This document shows, in pieces, positions 44,883 to 55,164 of a stretch of DNA of 64,000 nucleotides. The DNA lies in contig NZ_PHRG01000001.1 of the NCBI RefSeq assembly GCF_002803605.1, positions 62,001 through 126,000 on the forward strand, given 5' to 3'. The translations under genes and the position numbers were made by a program. The DNA comes from Acinetobacter pseudolwoffii. GTDB lineage: Bacteria > Pseudomonadota > Gammaproteobacteria > Pseudomonadales > Moraxellaceae. A model generated the notes under the pieces. It ran no database searches and was not told the origin of the DNA. It saw only the letters and a list, made by a program, of their open reading frames with translations. Each line of letters opens with the position of its first letter. Within the stretch, counting starts at the first letter, position 1.

Positions 44883-47309
44883 ATGTCTGAAATTATTATG
44901 AATCAAGAAACCTTAGAGCCTCAGGTTCCAAGTGTACTACCCCTTTTGGCGCTGCGTGATGTGGTGGTTTATCCGCATATGCAAATTGCGCTGTTTGTCG
45001 GTCGTGAAAAATCGATCAATGCAGTTGATGTGGCTCGCAACAGTGACAATCTAGTATTTGTAGTTGCGCAAAAAGATTCGCTTACAGAAGAAATTGATCA
45101 CGACAATTTATATCAATACGGTACTGTCGCGAAGATTGTGCAAGTTGTGAATCACGAAAATGATGAAAACTGTATCAAAGTCCTGATTGAAGGTCTGCAC
45201 CGTGCCAAACTGAAAACCATCATTGACGAAAATGAGTATCTGACAGCAGAACATGAACTCAGCCCAATGACCGTTACGGTGGATGAAGACACTCAAGCCG
45301 TGCGCTTGCAAGAATTACGTGCGCTTTTTGCTCAATATGCAGAAGCGAAACTTCGTAATGCGCGTGAACTGATTACCGCAGCCAACAAAATTGAAGACCT
45401 GTTACAGTTATTATTCTTCGTGGCGACCCGTGTTCCATTGAATATTGATGTCAAACAAAAATTCCTGGAACATGATGAATTCGAAGCGCATTTAACTGAG
45501 CTGATGACTTATCTATTGCAACAATCTGAAGAACAGCAGATTGAGCAAACCCTGCATGACTCTGTTAAACGTCAGATGGAAAAGAACCAGCGCGAATACT
45601 TCCTGAATGAAAAAATGAAAGTCATTCAGCGCGAGCTTTCCGACATGAACGGCGGCGCGGAAGATGATGTCGCTGAAATTGAAAAACGTCTTGCTGAAGC
45701 AGATCTGCCTGAGCATGTACGCAAGAAAGCTGAAAACGAATTCCGTAAACTCAAAGCGATGCAGCCTGCCTCAAGTGAAGCAGCAGTTGTTCGCAACTAT
45801 CTGGAAGTGATTCTGGATACACCGTGGAATAAAGCCAGCAAAGTCAGCATTAACCTGAACAAAGCACAGGAAATTCTGGATGCAGACCACTATGGTCTGG
45901 ACGATGTCAAAGATCGCATTGTGGAATATCTTGCGGTTCAGTCGCGTGTGAAAAAATTGCGTGGCCCGATTCTGTGTTTAGTCGGCCCTCCGGGTGTTGG
46001 TAAAACCTCACTGGGTGAGTCGATTGCCAAAGCAACTGGTCGTGAATTTGTACGTATGGCGCTGGGTGGTGTACGTGACGAAGCCGAGATTCGTGGTCAT
46101 CGTCGTACCTATATCGGTGCGATGCCAGGTAAAATCGTGCAGTCATTGACTAAAGTTGGGGTGAAAAACCCGTTGTTCTTGCTCGATGAAATCGACAAGA
46201 TGGCGCAAGATTACCGTGGTGATCCGGCGTCTGCGATGCTCGAAGTCCTCGATCCATCACAGAACAACAAGTTCAGTGATCACTACCTGGATCTGGATCT
46301 GGATCTGTCTGAAGTAATGTTTATCTGTACCGCAAACAGCATGAACATTCCTGAAGCCTTGCTGGATCGTATGGAAGTGATTCGTCTTCCGGGTTATACC
46401 GAAGAAGAAAAAGTCAATATTGCAGATCGTTATCTGGTACCAAAAGCCATTAAAAATAATGGCCTGCGTGCTAAAGAGTTAACTGTGCATGAAGAAGCGA
46501 TTCGTGACATCGTGCGCCGTTATACCCGTGAAGCCGGTGTACGTAGCCTTGAGCGTGAAGTATCCAAAATTGCACGTAAAGTGGTCAAAGAAGCGGTGAG
46601 CAAAAAAGCCAAAAACCTTCAGATTGAAGTGACAGCAGGCAATCTTCCAGATTACTTGGGCGCACATAAATTTGACTATGGTATGGCGGAAGAAGAAGCA
46701 CAAATCGGCCGTGTCAATGGTCTGGCTTGGACTTCGGTGGGTGGCGAATTGCTGACCATTGAGGTTGCAGCCGTTCCAGGTAAAGGCAAGTTCATTACCA
46801 CCGGTTCTCTTGGCGATGTCATGAAAGAATCAATTACCGCTGCCATGACTGTGGTGCGTACCCGTGCAGATGAGCTTGGCATCGAAGCGTCCCGCTTTGA
46901 AGAAACCGATGTGCACGTGCATTTACCGGAAGGTGCGACACCGAAAGATGGTCCATCCGCAGGTTTGGCATTGACCACTGCATTGGTATCTGCATTTACC
47001 GGGATTCCGATTCGTCCGGATATCGCGATGACAGGTGAAACCAGTCTGGGTGGTCGTGCATTACGTATTGGCGGTTTGAAAGAGAAACTTCTTGCAGCCC
47101 ATCGTGGTGGCATCAAGCTGGTCTTCATTCCACAGGAAAACGTACGTGATTTGGCGGAAATTCCTGAAAATGTAAAAGATGGTTTAGAGATTAAAGCCGT
47201 GAAATCGATTGATGAGATTTTACCGCTGGCCCTCATCTCTTTGCCAAAAGCCTTGGTGAAAGCACCGATTGTAAAAACCAAAGAAGAAGCGAAAGCAGCC
47301 CGTCATTAA
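44883..47309 (+). CDS. lon: ATP-dependent protease Lon
   Basis: An 808-residue cytoplasmic AAA+ serine protease that degrades misfolded and regulatory proteins. The N-terminal substrate domain runs to about 310. The AAA+ module has Walker A GPPGVGKTS near 366-374 and Walker B FLLDEIDKM. The protease domain has the catalytic Ser692 in DGPSAG and a Lys in GGLKEKLLAAHRGG (about residue 735). I start at ATG 44883 because AGGAG (44873-44877) lies 5 bases ahead; a GTG at 44877 falls inside that site. A strong terminator follows. It stands alone here, not next to clpX. Confidence 0.97.
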   Translation: MSEIIMNQETLEPQVPSVLPLLALRDVVVYPHMQIALFVGREKSINAVDVARNSDNLVFVVAQKDSLTEEIDHDNLYQYGTVAKIVQVVNHENDENCIKVLIEGLHRAKLKTIIDENEYLTAEHELSPMTVTVDEDTQAVRLQELRALFAQYAEAKLRNARELITAANKIEDLLQLLFFVATRVPLNIDVKQKFLEHDEFEAHLTELMTYLLQQSEEQQIEQTLHDSVKRQMEKNQREYFLNEKMKVIQRELSDMNGGAEDDVAEIEKRLAEADLPEHVRKKAENEFRKLKAMQPASSEAAVVRNYLEVILDTPWNKASKVSINLNKAQEILDADHYGLDDVKDRIVEYLAVQSRVKKLRGPILCLVGPPGVGKTSLGESIAKATGREFVRMALGGVRDEAEIRGHRRTYIGAMPGKIVQSLTKVGVKNPLFLLDEIDKMAQDYRGDPASAMLEVLDPSQNNKFSDHYLDLDLDLSEVMFICTANSMNIPEALLDRMEVIRLPGYTEEEKVNIADRYLVPKAIKNNGLRAKELTVHEEAIRDIVRRYTREAGVRSLEREVSKIARKVVKEAVSKKAKNLQIEVTAGNLPDYLGAHKFDYGMAEEEAQIGRVNGLAWTSVGGELLTIEVAAVPGKGKFITTGSLGDVMKESITAAMTVVRTRADELGIEASRFEETDVHVHLPEGATPKDGPSAGLALTTALVSAFTGIPIRPDIAMTGETSLGGRALRIGGLKEKLLAAHRGGIKLVFIPQENVRDLAEIPENVKDGLEIKAVKSIDEILPLALISLPKALVKAPIVKTKEEAKAARH

Positions 47310-47325
47310 GATAAGCTGATTTGCC

Positions 47326-47352
47326 AAAACCCTGCTCCGGCAGGGTTTTTTA
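47326..47352 (+). terminator. Terminator of lon
   Basis: The stem AAAACCCTG/CAGGGTTTT has a CTCCGG loop and is followed by TT runs, 17 bases after the stop. Confidence 0.92.
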
Positions 47353-47369
47353 TTGTGTAAAGAAATTGA

Positions 47370-48317
47370 TTAAGGTTGCAAGGCCATCGCTACCAGCCCA
47401 TCAATCACATAGGTCATCTTCCTCAGATCCAGTTTATCCAAGGTGTCCAGCTCAGTATTATAATAAGGGTTACGATAATGCGCCGTATCGGTAATTAACA
47501 TGGTCGAATAATTGAATTTAGCATAATTCAGATAACCAGAAAAATTCATGTCCTGAGCAAAAGTTGGGCTGATAAAACGTTGACATTCCAGACGGTTAAG
47601 ACTTTGCATGGCAGTACAATAATCTCCGGTCATGCCAGTCGAGGCCAAATGACCAATGGCAGCAATAAAGTTCCCATGATCTGGATAAATCCATTTCAAC
47701 CCCACCGGATAAGTCTGCACCAGATTTTCATCAAAATAGCCAATTGAATCCAGAATCACCACACCTTTCAGCTTCTGCTTTTTTTTCTTGAGCGACTTGG
47801 CATGAATATAGCTGCCCATATGTTCTGTCTTGAAAAAAGGCGGCTCTTCCAAGGTATAAAAAGCAAATTCGATCTCATGTTTGAGCTTGGATTTTTGCAA
47901 GGCCAATAATCTTGCGGTTTCCAGTAAACCTGCCACTCCCGAGGCATTATTGTCAGCACCATATCGATCACTAAAGACATCATAATGCGTGCCCATGACC
48001 ATTTTGGTTTTGGCCTGAGCATTTAAATGGCAAATGACATTTCGATAGCTTAGGCTATTAACTACATAGACCTGAAACTGACAGGGAATGCCAAAACGCT
48101 GCATCTGTCCTTTAATCCATGCAGACACTCGGTTCAGTTCTTTAACATTCTTGTAATTTCGAAATTCATCGACACTCATGATCTGGCTGAAAAACAATTC
48201 CAGATGAGAAATTTGAGCGCGTGTGTTGGTATTGGCGGTACTGAGACTTGAGCCGATTAGACCGGTGACCAACAGCAGCAAAGTACAACATCCTTTTATG
48301 ATGACCTTAGTCCGCAT
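47370..48317 (-). CDS. Secreted M28 family zinc peptidase
   Basis: A 315-residue protein with a signal peptide of about 29 residues (cleavage near STA-N) and no other membrane segment, so periplasmic or secreted. The di-zinc site of M28 aminopeptidases is visible: His/Asp in MGTHYDVF, Asp in YGADNNASG, Glu/Glu in TLEEPPFF and Asp in LDSIGYF; the last ligand region is DTAHYRNPYYNTELDT. The substrate is unknown. It is convergent with lon and divergent from rlmH, a single-gene unit. Confidence 0.88.
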   Translation of the reverse strand: MRTKVIIKGCCTLLLLVTGLIGSSLSTANTNTRAQISHLELFFSQIMSVDEFRNYKNVKELNRVSAWIKGQMQRFGIPCQFQVYVVNSLSYRNVICHLNAQAKTKMVMGTHYDVFSDRYGADNNASGVAGLLETARLLALQKSKLKHEIEFAFYTLEEPPFFKTEHMGSYIHAKSLKKKKQKLKGVVILDSIGYFDENLVQTYPVGLKWIYPDHGNFIAAIGHLASTGMTGDYCTAMQSLNRLECQRFISPTFAQDMNFSGYLNYAKFNYSTMLITDTAHYRNPYYNTELDTLDKLDLRKMTYVIDGLVAMALQP

Positions 48318-48468
48318 TTATTATTATCCATTCCTTTATCAAGCGGAGACTTGAACTCAGGACATTAAAGCAGCACTAAATCCTTCATTTCAATTTCAAT
48401 TTGTTTCCTGACTCAACTTCGTGTTGTTTGATCGTTATAATGAAGTATCCAATTATTGATCTGTCTGT

Positions 48469-48951
48469 ATGAAAATCCGTATCCTGACCATTGGTCAAAA
48501 AATGCCAGCATGGGTGCTGACTGGTTTTGAAGATTATTTCAAACGTATTCAGCCCTTTGTACAGACCCAGATTATTGAACTGCCCATGGCCAAGCGCGGC
48601 AAAAACGATTCTGAAGCGGATATCCTGAAATATCGAAATATTGAGGGTGACAGCATTTTAAATGCACTCAAGCAGAACGAAATCCTGATTGCGCTAGAAG
48701 TGGGTGGACGTGAGTTCAGTACCGAAAAACTGGCTGAAACCATGAAAGGCTGGATGCTGGAAGGCAATGATGTGGTACTGGCGATTGGCGGGCCAGATGG
48801 TCATTCGGAAGCAGTACGTAAAGCTGCTGCATGGCATTGGTCCCTGTCTAAGCTCACACTTCCCCATCCCATGGTTCGGGTGATGCTGATTGAACAACTG
48901 TACCGTGCAATGACCATTAACCATAACCATCCCTACCATCGTGCAGGTTAA
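48469..48951 (+). CDS. rlmH: 23S rRNA pseudouridine1915 N3-methyltransferase RlmH
   Basis: A 160-residue SPOUT methyltransferase that modifies position 1915 of 23S rRNA in helix 69. It begins MKIRILTIGQKMPAWV, has the SAM-knot VVLAIGGPDGHS and ends LYRAMTINHNHPYHRAG, the diagnostic RlmH tail. It is close to the usual family length (155). It lacks rsfS upstream and mrdA downstream, which are its partners in many bacteria; mrdA is 8.4 kb away in this window. Confidence 0.96.
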   Translation: MKIRILTIGQKMPAWVLTGFEDYFKRIQPFVQTQIIELPMAKRGKNDSEADILKYRNIEGDSILNALKQNEILIALEVGGREFSTEKLAETMKGWMLEGNDVVLAIGGPDGHSEAVRKAAAWHWSLSKLTLPHPMVRVMLIEQLYRAMTINHNHPYHRAG

Positions 48952-48953
48952 TG

Positions 48954-48988
48954 ACGTTGCTGAAGCGTTCTGTTTATGCAACGTTTTG
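48954..48988 (+). terminator. Possible terminator after rlmH
   Basis: ACGTTGC/GCAACGT (7-bp stem) encloses a 17-base loop and is followed by TTTTG. The loop is large, so strength is doubtful. Confidence 0.4.
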
Positions 48989-49061
48989 TTGAATAATTCC
49001 TCCTGCTTTTTTCGCTATTTTTAATGCATTATTGAGACATCTTCTAGATGTGGTTTGACTT

Positions 49062-49838
49062 ATGAACTTACAAACGTTGCCCGGCTTATTTATTTCTCAT
49101 GGCTCTCCTATGCTGGCGCTGAATCCTGAGCAAGTGGGTCCTGCCTTGCATCGTTTAAGCGAAAACCTGCCACGCCCGGAAGCGATTATTATCATGTCAG
49201 CGCACTGGGAAAGTGAGGCACTGGAAGTCAGTAGCGGTATTCGACCAGAGACCTGGCATGATTTCCGTGGTTTTCCGCCAGAGCTGTATCAATTACGCTA
49301 TCCTGCACCAGGAAATCCTGAACTGGCCGAGCAGATCTTGGGTTTGCTGGCCAATGCCGGTTTTGCTGCACATGCCAATAGTACTCGTCCACGTGATCAT
49401 GGCGTATGGATGCCGCTGCTGCATATGTATCCGGATGCGGATATTCCAGTGGTTGAAATTTCCTTGCCCATGTCGATGAGTGCCGATGAAATCTATAAAA
49501 TTGGTCAAAGTCTGGCACCGCTACGTGAGCAGCAAATCCTGCTGATTGGTTCAGGCAGTATCACGCATAACCTACGTGAACTGTCTTGGGATGGAACGGC
49601 GGCTGATGTACCGGTATGGGCATCAGATTTCCGCAATTTTGTCGTCCATAAACTGGCCCATAGCGATTATGATGCGATACTGGACTGGTCCAATATTCCA
49701 CACATGGCGCGTAATCATCCAACACTGGAGCATTTTGCCCCGATCTTCTTTGCGATGGGGACCGGAAGCCGCTTTAGTCTGGTGCATAGCAGTTTTAGCA
49801 TGGGTTCTCTCGGCATGGATGTCTACCGCTTCGATTAA
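49062..49838 (+). CDS. ygiD: DODA-type extradiol dioxygenase (YgiD-like)
   Basis: A 258-residue enzyme of the class III extradiol family, whose E. coli member opens the ring of DOPA. Metal-site His residues are His13 in FISHGSPMLAL, His48 in MSAHWE, and others in RDHGVWMPLLHMYPDAD and SGSITHNLREL. The sequence aligns with YgiD throughout (PRPEAIIIMSAHWE, SLPMSMSADE). It is a single gene between rlmH and a lipoprotein gene. The physiological substrate is unclear in most bacteria. Confidence 0.9.
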   Translation: MNLQTLPGLFISHGSPMLALNPEQVGPALHRLSENLPRPEAIIIMSAHWESEALEVSSGIRPETWHDFRGFPPELYQLRYPAPGNPELAEQILGLLANAGFAAHANSTRPRDHGVWMPLLHMYPDADIPVVEISLPMSMSADEIYKIGQSLAPLREQQILLIGSGSITHNLRELSWDGTAADVPVWASDFRNFVVHKLAHSDYDAILDWSNIPHMARNHPTLEHFAPIFFAMGTGSRFSLVHSSFSMGSLGMDVYRFD

Positions 49839-49970
49839 TCTTGATTGAAAACTCAAAATTTTAACTTTTAAATTTGGATACATTTTGCAACCAAAATCTG
49901 CGATATGTATCCATATCTTTTAGAAATGCATCCGTTATCATTTCAATTCTTTGTTCTTTATTATAAATCC

Positions 49971-50744
49971 ATGAAATTAAAATTTATTGTACTGGCATTA
50001 TTACCTTTAACTTTTGCAGCCTGTCAGTCGGGTGATATCCAGCAGGCTGGAGATCGTACAGTGGCTACCCTACAACAAAAAAGTGCAAATCAGCTTCTTT
50101 CTGCCTACCACTGGCAACTAGATCGCGGGCTGGAACGGCCAATCGTGCTCAGTTTCGATGCTCAAGGCCGCCTGAGTGCCGTGACGGGCTGTAATGGACT
50201 CAGTACAAACTGGTCAGTGAAAGATAATATTATCAGCACCAGCGAAGTCATAGGAACCGAAATGGCCTGCGATACCGCACTGATGCAACAGGAACGCTTT
50301 GTCAGCCAGCTTTTACAAAAACGTGCAATTCCTTTTGCGCTCAATACCACGAACCTTGACCAGCCGACCCTAACGCTTTCCGCTGCCGATGGTCAAAAAT
50401 ATGAATTTACCGGGAAAATGACTCCGGAAACCAGATATCAGGGGCAAGCTGAAACAATTTTTCTGGAAATTTCCCCAGATACAAAATCATGTACCGGTGT
50501 GGCTCAGCAAAGCTGCTTGCAAGTTAAACAGGTTAAATATGATCAAAACGGTCTGAAGACCCAGGTCGATAAGGACTGGACATTATTCTATGACCAGATT
50601 GAAGGTTTTCATCATTCACCGAATGAACGCCAGATTATTCGGCTAAAACGTTTTGAAATTAAGAACCCTGCGGCAGATCAATCTAAATATGCTTATATTT
50701 ATGACATGGCAGTCGAGCGCGAAGCCGTGAAAGGTTCATTATAA
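49971..50744 (+). CDS. META and DUF4377 domain lipoprotein (HslJ-like)
   Basis: A 257-residue lipoprotein with lipobox FAAC (Cys18). Residues about 45-145 form a META/HslJ domain (YHWQLDRG, then VTGCNGLSTNW and MACDTALMQQE). The C-terminal third is DUF4377 (FLEISPDTKSCTGVAQQSCL, then LFYDQIEGFHH). HslJ homologues are linked to novobiocin resistance and heat shock, without a known mechanism. I start at ATG 49971, where the signal peptide begins; the longer frame from 49905 adds nothing coherent. A terminator follows. Confidence 0.88.
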   Translation: MKLKFIVLALLPLTFAACQSGDIQQAGDRTVATLQQKSANQLLSAYHWQLDRGLERPIVLSFDAQGRLSAVTGCNGLSTNWSVKDNIISTSEVIGTEMACDTALMQQERFVSQLLQKRAIPFALNTTNLDQPTLTLSAADGQKYEFTGKMTPETRYQGQAETIFLEISPDTKSCTGVAQQSCLQVKQVKYDQNGLKTQVDKDWTLFYDQIEGFHHSPNERQIIRLKRFEIKNPAADQSKYAYIYDMAVEREAVKGSL

Positions 50745-50757
50745 AATATCTATCCAT

Positions 50758-50790
50758 AAAAAAACCGAGGCTATGGCCTCGGTTTTTTTA
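50758..50790. terminator. Bidirectional terminator between the META lipoprotein gene and gdhA
   Basis: The stem AAACCGAGGC/GCCTCGGTTT has a TATG loop, with A and T runs on both sides, between convergent genes. Confidence 0.93.
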
Positions 50791-50809
50791 AAGCGACACT
50801 CAATCAGAC

Positions 50810-52153
50810 TTAGAATACGCCTTGAGCAAGCATTGCATCAGCCACTTTTACGAAGCCTGCAATGTTGGCACCGTCTACATAGTTCACAGTACCGTCTTCT
50901 TTGGTACCGAATTTTACGCAGTTACGGTGAATTTCTTTCATGATCGCATGTAAACGCTCATCAACTTCCTCAAAGGTCCAGCCTAAACGCAATGCATTTT
51001 GCGACATTTCCAGACCAGAAGTGGCAACACCACCTGCATTTGATGCTTTACCTGGCGCATAAAGCGTTTTCGCTTCAATGAATTTCTCTACAGCAGCCAA
51101 GGTTGAAGGCATGTTTGCACCTTCAGCGACACAGATCACGCCATTTGCGAGAAGCTTTTCAGCATCCTCCGCATCCAGTTCGTTTTGAGTCGCGCATGGC
51201 AGTGCGATATCACATGGAATACCCCAAGGACGTTGTCCTTCCAGATATTCAAAACCATGTTTAGAGGCAAATTCTGAAATACGACCCCGTTTTACGTTTT
51301 TAAGTTCCATCACTTCAGCAAGCAATGCTTCAGTGAAACCGTCTTTGACGTGAACCGTACCCGCAGAGTCAGAAAGTGAAACCACTTTCGCGCCCAGATA
51401 CAACGCTTTGTCAGCAGCATATTGCGCAACGTTACCAGAACCTGAAATTGCGACAACTTTGTCTTTGAAGCTTTCGCCACGAGACTTGAGCATTTCCTCA
51501 GCGAAATACACAGTACCGTAACCCGTTGCTTCCGGACGCGCCAATGAACCACCGAAGGTTAAACCTTTACCGGTGAATACACATGCAGTGTCGTTACTTA
51601 ATTTTTTCATCATGCCGGCCATATAGCCCACTTCACGACCGCCCACACCAATATCACCTGCAGGGATATCTGTGTTCGCACCCAGGTGACGATATAGCTC
51701 GATCATTAAAGCTTGGCAGAAACGCATGATTTCGCCTTCTGATTTGCCTTTAGGGTCAAAATCAGAACCGCCTTTACCACCACCCATAGGAAGTGTGGTT
51801 AAAGCATTTTTAAATGTTTGCTCAAAGCCTAAGAATTTTAGGATTGAAAGATTCACTGAAGGGTGGAAACGCATACCACCTTTAAATGGACCGATCGCTG
51901 AGTTGTATTGTACGCGGAACGCACGGTTTACCTGAGTTTGACCTTGGTCATCTACCCAAGAAACTCGGAACTGGATCGCACGTTCTGGCTCAACTAGACG
52001 TTCTAGCAAACCATGTGCTGCGTATTGTGGATTCTTTTGAATGAATGGCCACAAACTGGTCATCACTTCTTCGACAGCTTGAAGAAATTCTGGTTGGTGT
52101 GCATCACGTGATTTTACGTAATCTAGGAACTCATTAAGTGTGTTGTATTTCAA
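50810..52153 (-). CDS. gdhA: NADP-specific glutamate dehydrogenase
   Basis: A 447-residue hexameric enzyme that makes glutamate from 2-oxoglutarate and ammonia. The substrate-binding motif is GPFKGGMRFHPSVN, and the catalytic Lys/Asp region contains LPMGGGKGGSDFDP and GDIGVGGREVGYM. The coenzyme-binding GSGNVAQYAADKA follows. Length equals the E. coli NADP enzyme. The 347-base upstream gap suggests regulated expression. It is a single-gene unit. Confidence 0.97.
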   Translation of the reverse strand: MKYNTLNEFLDYVKSRDAHQPEFLQAVEEVMTSLWPFIQKNPQYAAHGLLERLVEPERAIQFRVSWVDDQGQTQVNRAFRVQYNSAIGPFKGGMRFHPSVNLSILKFLGFEQTFKNALTTLPMGGGKGGSDFDPKGKSEGEIMRFCQALMIELYRHLGANTDIPAGDIGVGGREVGYMAGMMKKLSNDTACVFTGKGLTFGGSLARPEATGYGTVYFAEEMLKSRGESFKDKVVAISGSGNVAQYAADKALYLGAKVVSLSDSAGTVHVKDGFTEALLAEVMELKNVKRGRISEFASKHGFEYLEGQRPWGIPCDIALPCATQNELDAEDAEKLLANGVICVAEGANMPSTLAAVEKFIEAKTLYAPGKASNAGGVATSGLEMSQNALRLGWTFEEVDERLHAIMKEIHRNCVKFGTKEDGTVNYVDGANIAGFVKVADAMLAQGVF

Positions 52154-52500
52154 CGCTTAATCCTCAGCAGAAAATGGATCAAAATTGGTCAAATTTACAA
52201 TCAATGTTAAATTTTGGCGCAAAATATTAAATATCTTTTGTAACTAATCTACAATACTTTTTTTGAAAATACTTTAAAATTAATTTGATAACAAATATTT
52301 ATATTGATTATGAATATTTTTTCTATGTTAGGAAATGCCAATTGAATCAAGGCTTAGATTCAGATTTATGCTTAATAATAAAGCATAACTTGACCTTTAA
52401 TTGCGCACGACTTAGGAGTTTAAAAATATGTTAAAATGCATAACTCGACATATTTTGTTTCACTTACTGCAAAGCTCAGCATGAGCAGCTCTGGTTATTC
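52154..52500. other. AT-rich divergent promoter region between gdhA and rnfB
   Basis: 347 bases, very AT-rich, holding the promoters of gdhA (left) and rnfB-nth (right). I see no gene, no stable hairpin and no operator I can name. A TATTAAA-rich tract lies near 52240-52320. Confidence 0.4.
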
Positions 52501-53292
52501 ATGAATTCGCCAACTTCTCTGGTCCAATCGATTGATGCTTTACTCCCTCAAACCCAATGTGGACTCTGTGGTCATCGTGACGGATGTTTACCTTATGCCC
52601 AGTCGATTGCTGAGGGTGAAAATGCCAATAAATGTGTACCAGGCGGACAGCCTGTTGCCGATGCTTTGGCTGCATTATTAAATCGTCCTGAACTTGTGGC
52701 AGAAGAAAGTGTCTGGCCCATTCAAGCCGACGGTCGCCCGCAGCGCATCAAAGCCGTAATTCGTGAAGATGAATGTATTGGCTGTACCAAATGTATTAGC
52801 GCCTGCCCGGTCGATGCGATTATTGGCGCCGGCAAACTGATGCATACCATTCTGACCGATTTGTGTACTGGTTGCGAACTGTGCATTCCACCGTGTCCGG
52901 TTGACTGTATCGATCTGGTCGAAGACCCACAGCCTTTGCCGACTGAAGCACAGCGTATTGCTGAACAGGACGATTTACGTCAGCGCTATTATGCGCATAT
53001 CCAGCGTGAAGAAAAACGCCGTACTGACCGTAAGGGCCCAGTCGTCCGTGCAGAAATCAATACTGCCCTGTTTGCCCAGTTCTCTGCTTTAAATGAGCAG
53101 CTTCCTGTGATTGAAGTTGTGAATAAGCCGGCGAATACTCCGATTACGCTAGATTCTAAAACCACGATTGAACTGGCAAAACTACGCACCCAAATTAAAA
53201 AGCTGGAAAAACAGCTTTCGGTTCGTGAAGATGCCAGCAAACGCCTGCAACTGACAGAATTAGCTGAAAAATTACAGACCTTACAGGGATAA
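52501..53292 (+). CDS. rsxB: RnfB/RsxB-type iron-sulfur protein without the rest of the Rnf complex
   Basis: A 263-residue protein with three iron-sulfur sites. The Rnf-type 4Fe-4S domain has Cys20, Cys23, Cys29 and Cys45, and two ferredoxin clusters have Cys92/95/98/102 and Cys122/125/128/132. The N-terminal membrane helix that anchors true RnfB is missing: the protein starts right at the Cys domain. The C-terminal 90 residues are a charged coiled-coil-like tail ([16 protein letters not shown]). No rnfA, C, D, G or E is near. nth follows after 4 bases, as at the end of the E. coli rsx operon. The electron partners are unknown. Confidence 0.88.
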   Translation: MNSPTSLVQSIDALLPQTQCGLCGHRDGCLPYAQSIAEGENANKCVPGGQPVADALAALLNRPELVAEESVWPIQADGRPQRIKAVIREDECIGCTKCISACPVDAIIGAGKLMHTILTDLCTGCELCIPPCPVDCIDLVEDPQPLPTEAQRIAEQDDLRQRYYAHIQREEKRRTDRKGPVVRAEINTALFAQFSALNEQLPVIEVVNKPANTPITLDSKTTIELAKLRTQIKKLEKQLSVREDASKRLQLTELAEKLQTLQG

Positions 53293-53296
53293 GTAC

Positions 53297-54010
53297 ATGA
53301 CCACTGCGAGCACAAAACCTGTAAAAAACATGACCAAAAAACAGATTCAGACCTTTTTTGAACGCCTGCGTGAACAGCGCCCCAATCCGAAAACCGAACT
53401 GAATTATGCCAATCCCTTTGAATTACTGGTGGCAGTAACGCTCTCTGCCCAAGCCACCGATGTCAGCGTGAATAAGGCCACGGACAAACTGTTTCCAGTC
53501 GCCAATACACCGGAAGCGATTTATGCGCTCGGTGTGGATGGTTTAAAGGAATATATCAAGACCATTGGTTTATATAACTCAAAAGCAGTCAACGTAATTA
53601 AAGCCTGTGAGATGCTGATTCAGAAGCACAACAGCGTGGTACCGGATAATCGTGCGGATCTGGAAGCCTTGCCGGGTGTGGGACGGAAAACGGCCAATGT
53701 GGTGCTGAATACTGCCTTTGGTCAACCGACCATGGCGGTGGATACACATATTTTCCGGGTTGGTAACCGTACCGGGCTGGCTACAGGTAAAAATGTGCTT
53801 GAAGTTGAGCATCGACTGGTCAAAGTGATTCCGAAAGAATTTATCATTGATTCTCATCACTGGCTGATTTTACATGGCCGTTATTGCTGTATGGCCCGTA
53901 AACCGAAATGTCATGAATGTGTGGTCGCCGATGTGTGTAACTGGCCTGATCGTTTTGAATTTGGTGCAGCACGCGCAATTGCAGTGAAGAATATCGCTAT
54001 TTCTGAATAG
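53297..54010 (+). CDS. nth: Endonuclease III
   Basis: A 237-residue DNA glycosylase/AP-lyase that removes oxidised pyrimidines. The helix-hairpin-helix LPGVGRKTANVVLN contains the catalytic Lys131, and Asp149 lies in AVDTHIFRV. The [4Fe-4S] loop Cys198-x6-Cys205-x2-Cys208-x5-Cys214 is complete. The N-terminus is about 20 residues longer than E. coli Nth. AGGGATAAG precedes the ATG at 53297, 4 bases after the rsxB stop, so the two are one operon. Confidence 0.96.
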   Translation: MTTASTKPVKNMTKKQIQTFFERLREQRPNPKTELNYANPFELLVAVTLSAQATDVSVNKATDKLFPVANTPEAIYALGVDGLKEYIKTIGLYNSKAVNVIKACEMLIQKHNSVVPDNRADLEALPGVGRKTANVVLNTAFGQPTMAVDTHIFRVGNRTGLATGKNVLEVEHRLVKVIPKEFIIDSHHWLILHGRYCCMARKPKCHECVVADVCNWPDRFEFGAARAIAVKNIAISE

Positions 54011-54127
54011 AATTGCAGAACTAAACTAAGACCGAAAAAAAGGTGATCAATACCTCACCTTTTCTACAATTTTCAGCATACCGCTTTTATTTAAAACTGG
54101 ACTCAGCTTCCACTGAAGCATGCCGAA

Positions 54128-54343
54128 TTATTTATTCTGATCGTGTTCAGCCTGTTCCTGTTCTTTTTTGCGCTGTTCAAGCTCCGCCTGCAATTTCGGG
54201 TGCAACTGGCGTTGTGGATGCTTGGCTGCATTTTCTGCACGTTCTTCCTGACGTACTTTATTCAGTATTTTAAAACTCATATAGAACAGACCCACCAACA
54301 CTGCCAGAAATATAATCATTAACACCAACACGCCAAATTTCAT
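54128..54343 (-). CDS. Small single-span membrane protein with a charged helical tail
   Basis: A 71-residue protein with one membrane helix (KFGVLVLMIIFLAVLVGLFY) and a highly charged C-terminal helix rich in Glu, Gln and Lys. I recognise no family. The start is ATG 54343 or GTG 54349 (two residues longer); an AGGTG site fits either. It lies between nth (convergent) and adk on the minus strand, but an adk terminator intervenes, so it has its own promoter. It resembles small envelope proteins of unknown function. Confidence 0.7.
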   Translation of the reverse strand: MKFGVLVLMIIFLAVLVGLFYMSFKILNKVRQEERAENAAKHPQRQLHPKLQAELEQRKKEQEQAEHDQNK

Positions 54344-54371
54344 AGCCACAGCACCTGTTCAAATACGCAAT

Positions 54372-54403
54372 AAAAAAGAGCCCTAATATGACTTAGGGCT
54401 CTT
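54372..54403 (-). terminator. Terminator of adk
   Basis: On the minus strand AAGAGCCCTAA/TTAGGGCTCTT has a 6-base loop and is followed by a T run. Confidence 0.9.
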
Positions 54404-54429
54404 CGATTGTCAAAATCATCGTTAGCCGA

Positions 54430-55101
<672 letters not shown>

Positions 55102-55164
55102 TCATTTAAACAATATGTATGACGCCACGACCACAATCGCCCGATTGTGTCCCCCGGCATCTCA

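Noticed and set aside
46676-47281. Minus-strand open frame of 201 codons inside lon
   Set aside because: It is fully antisense to the Lon protease domain and has no family signature.
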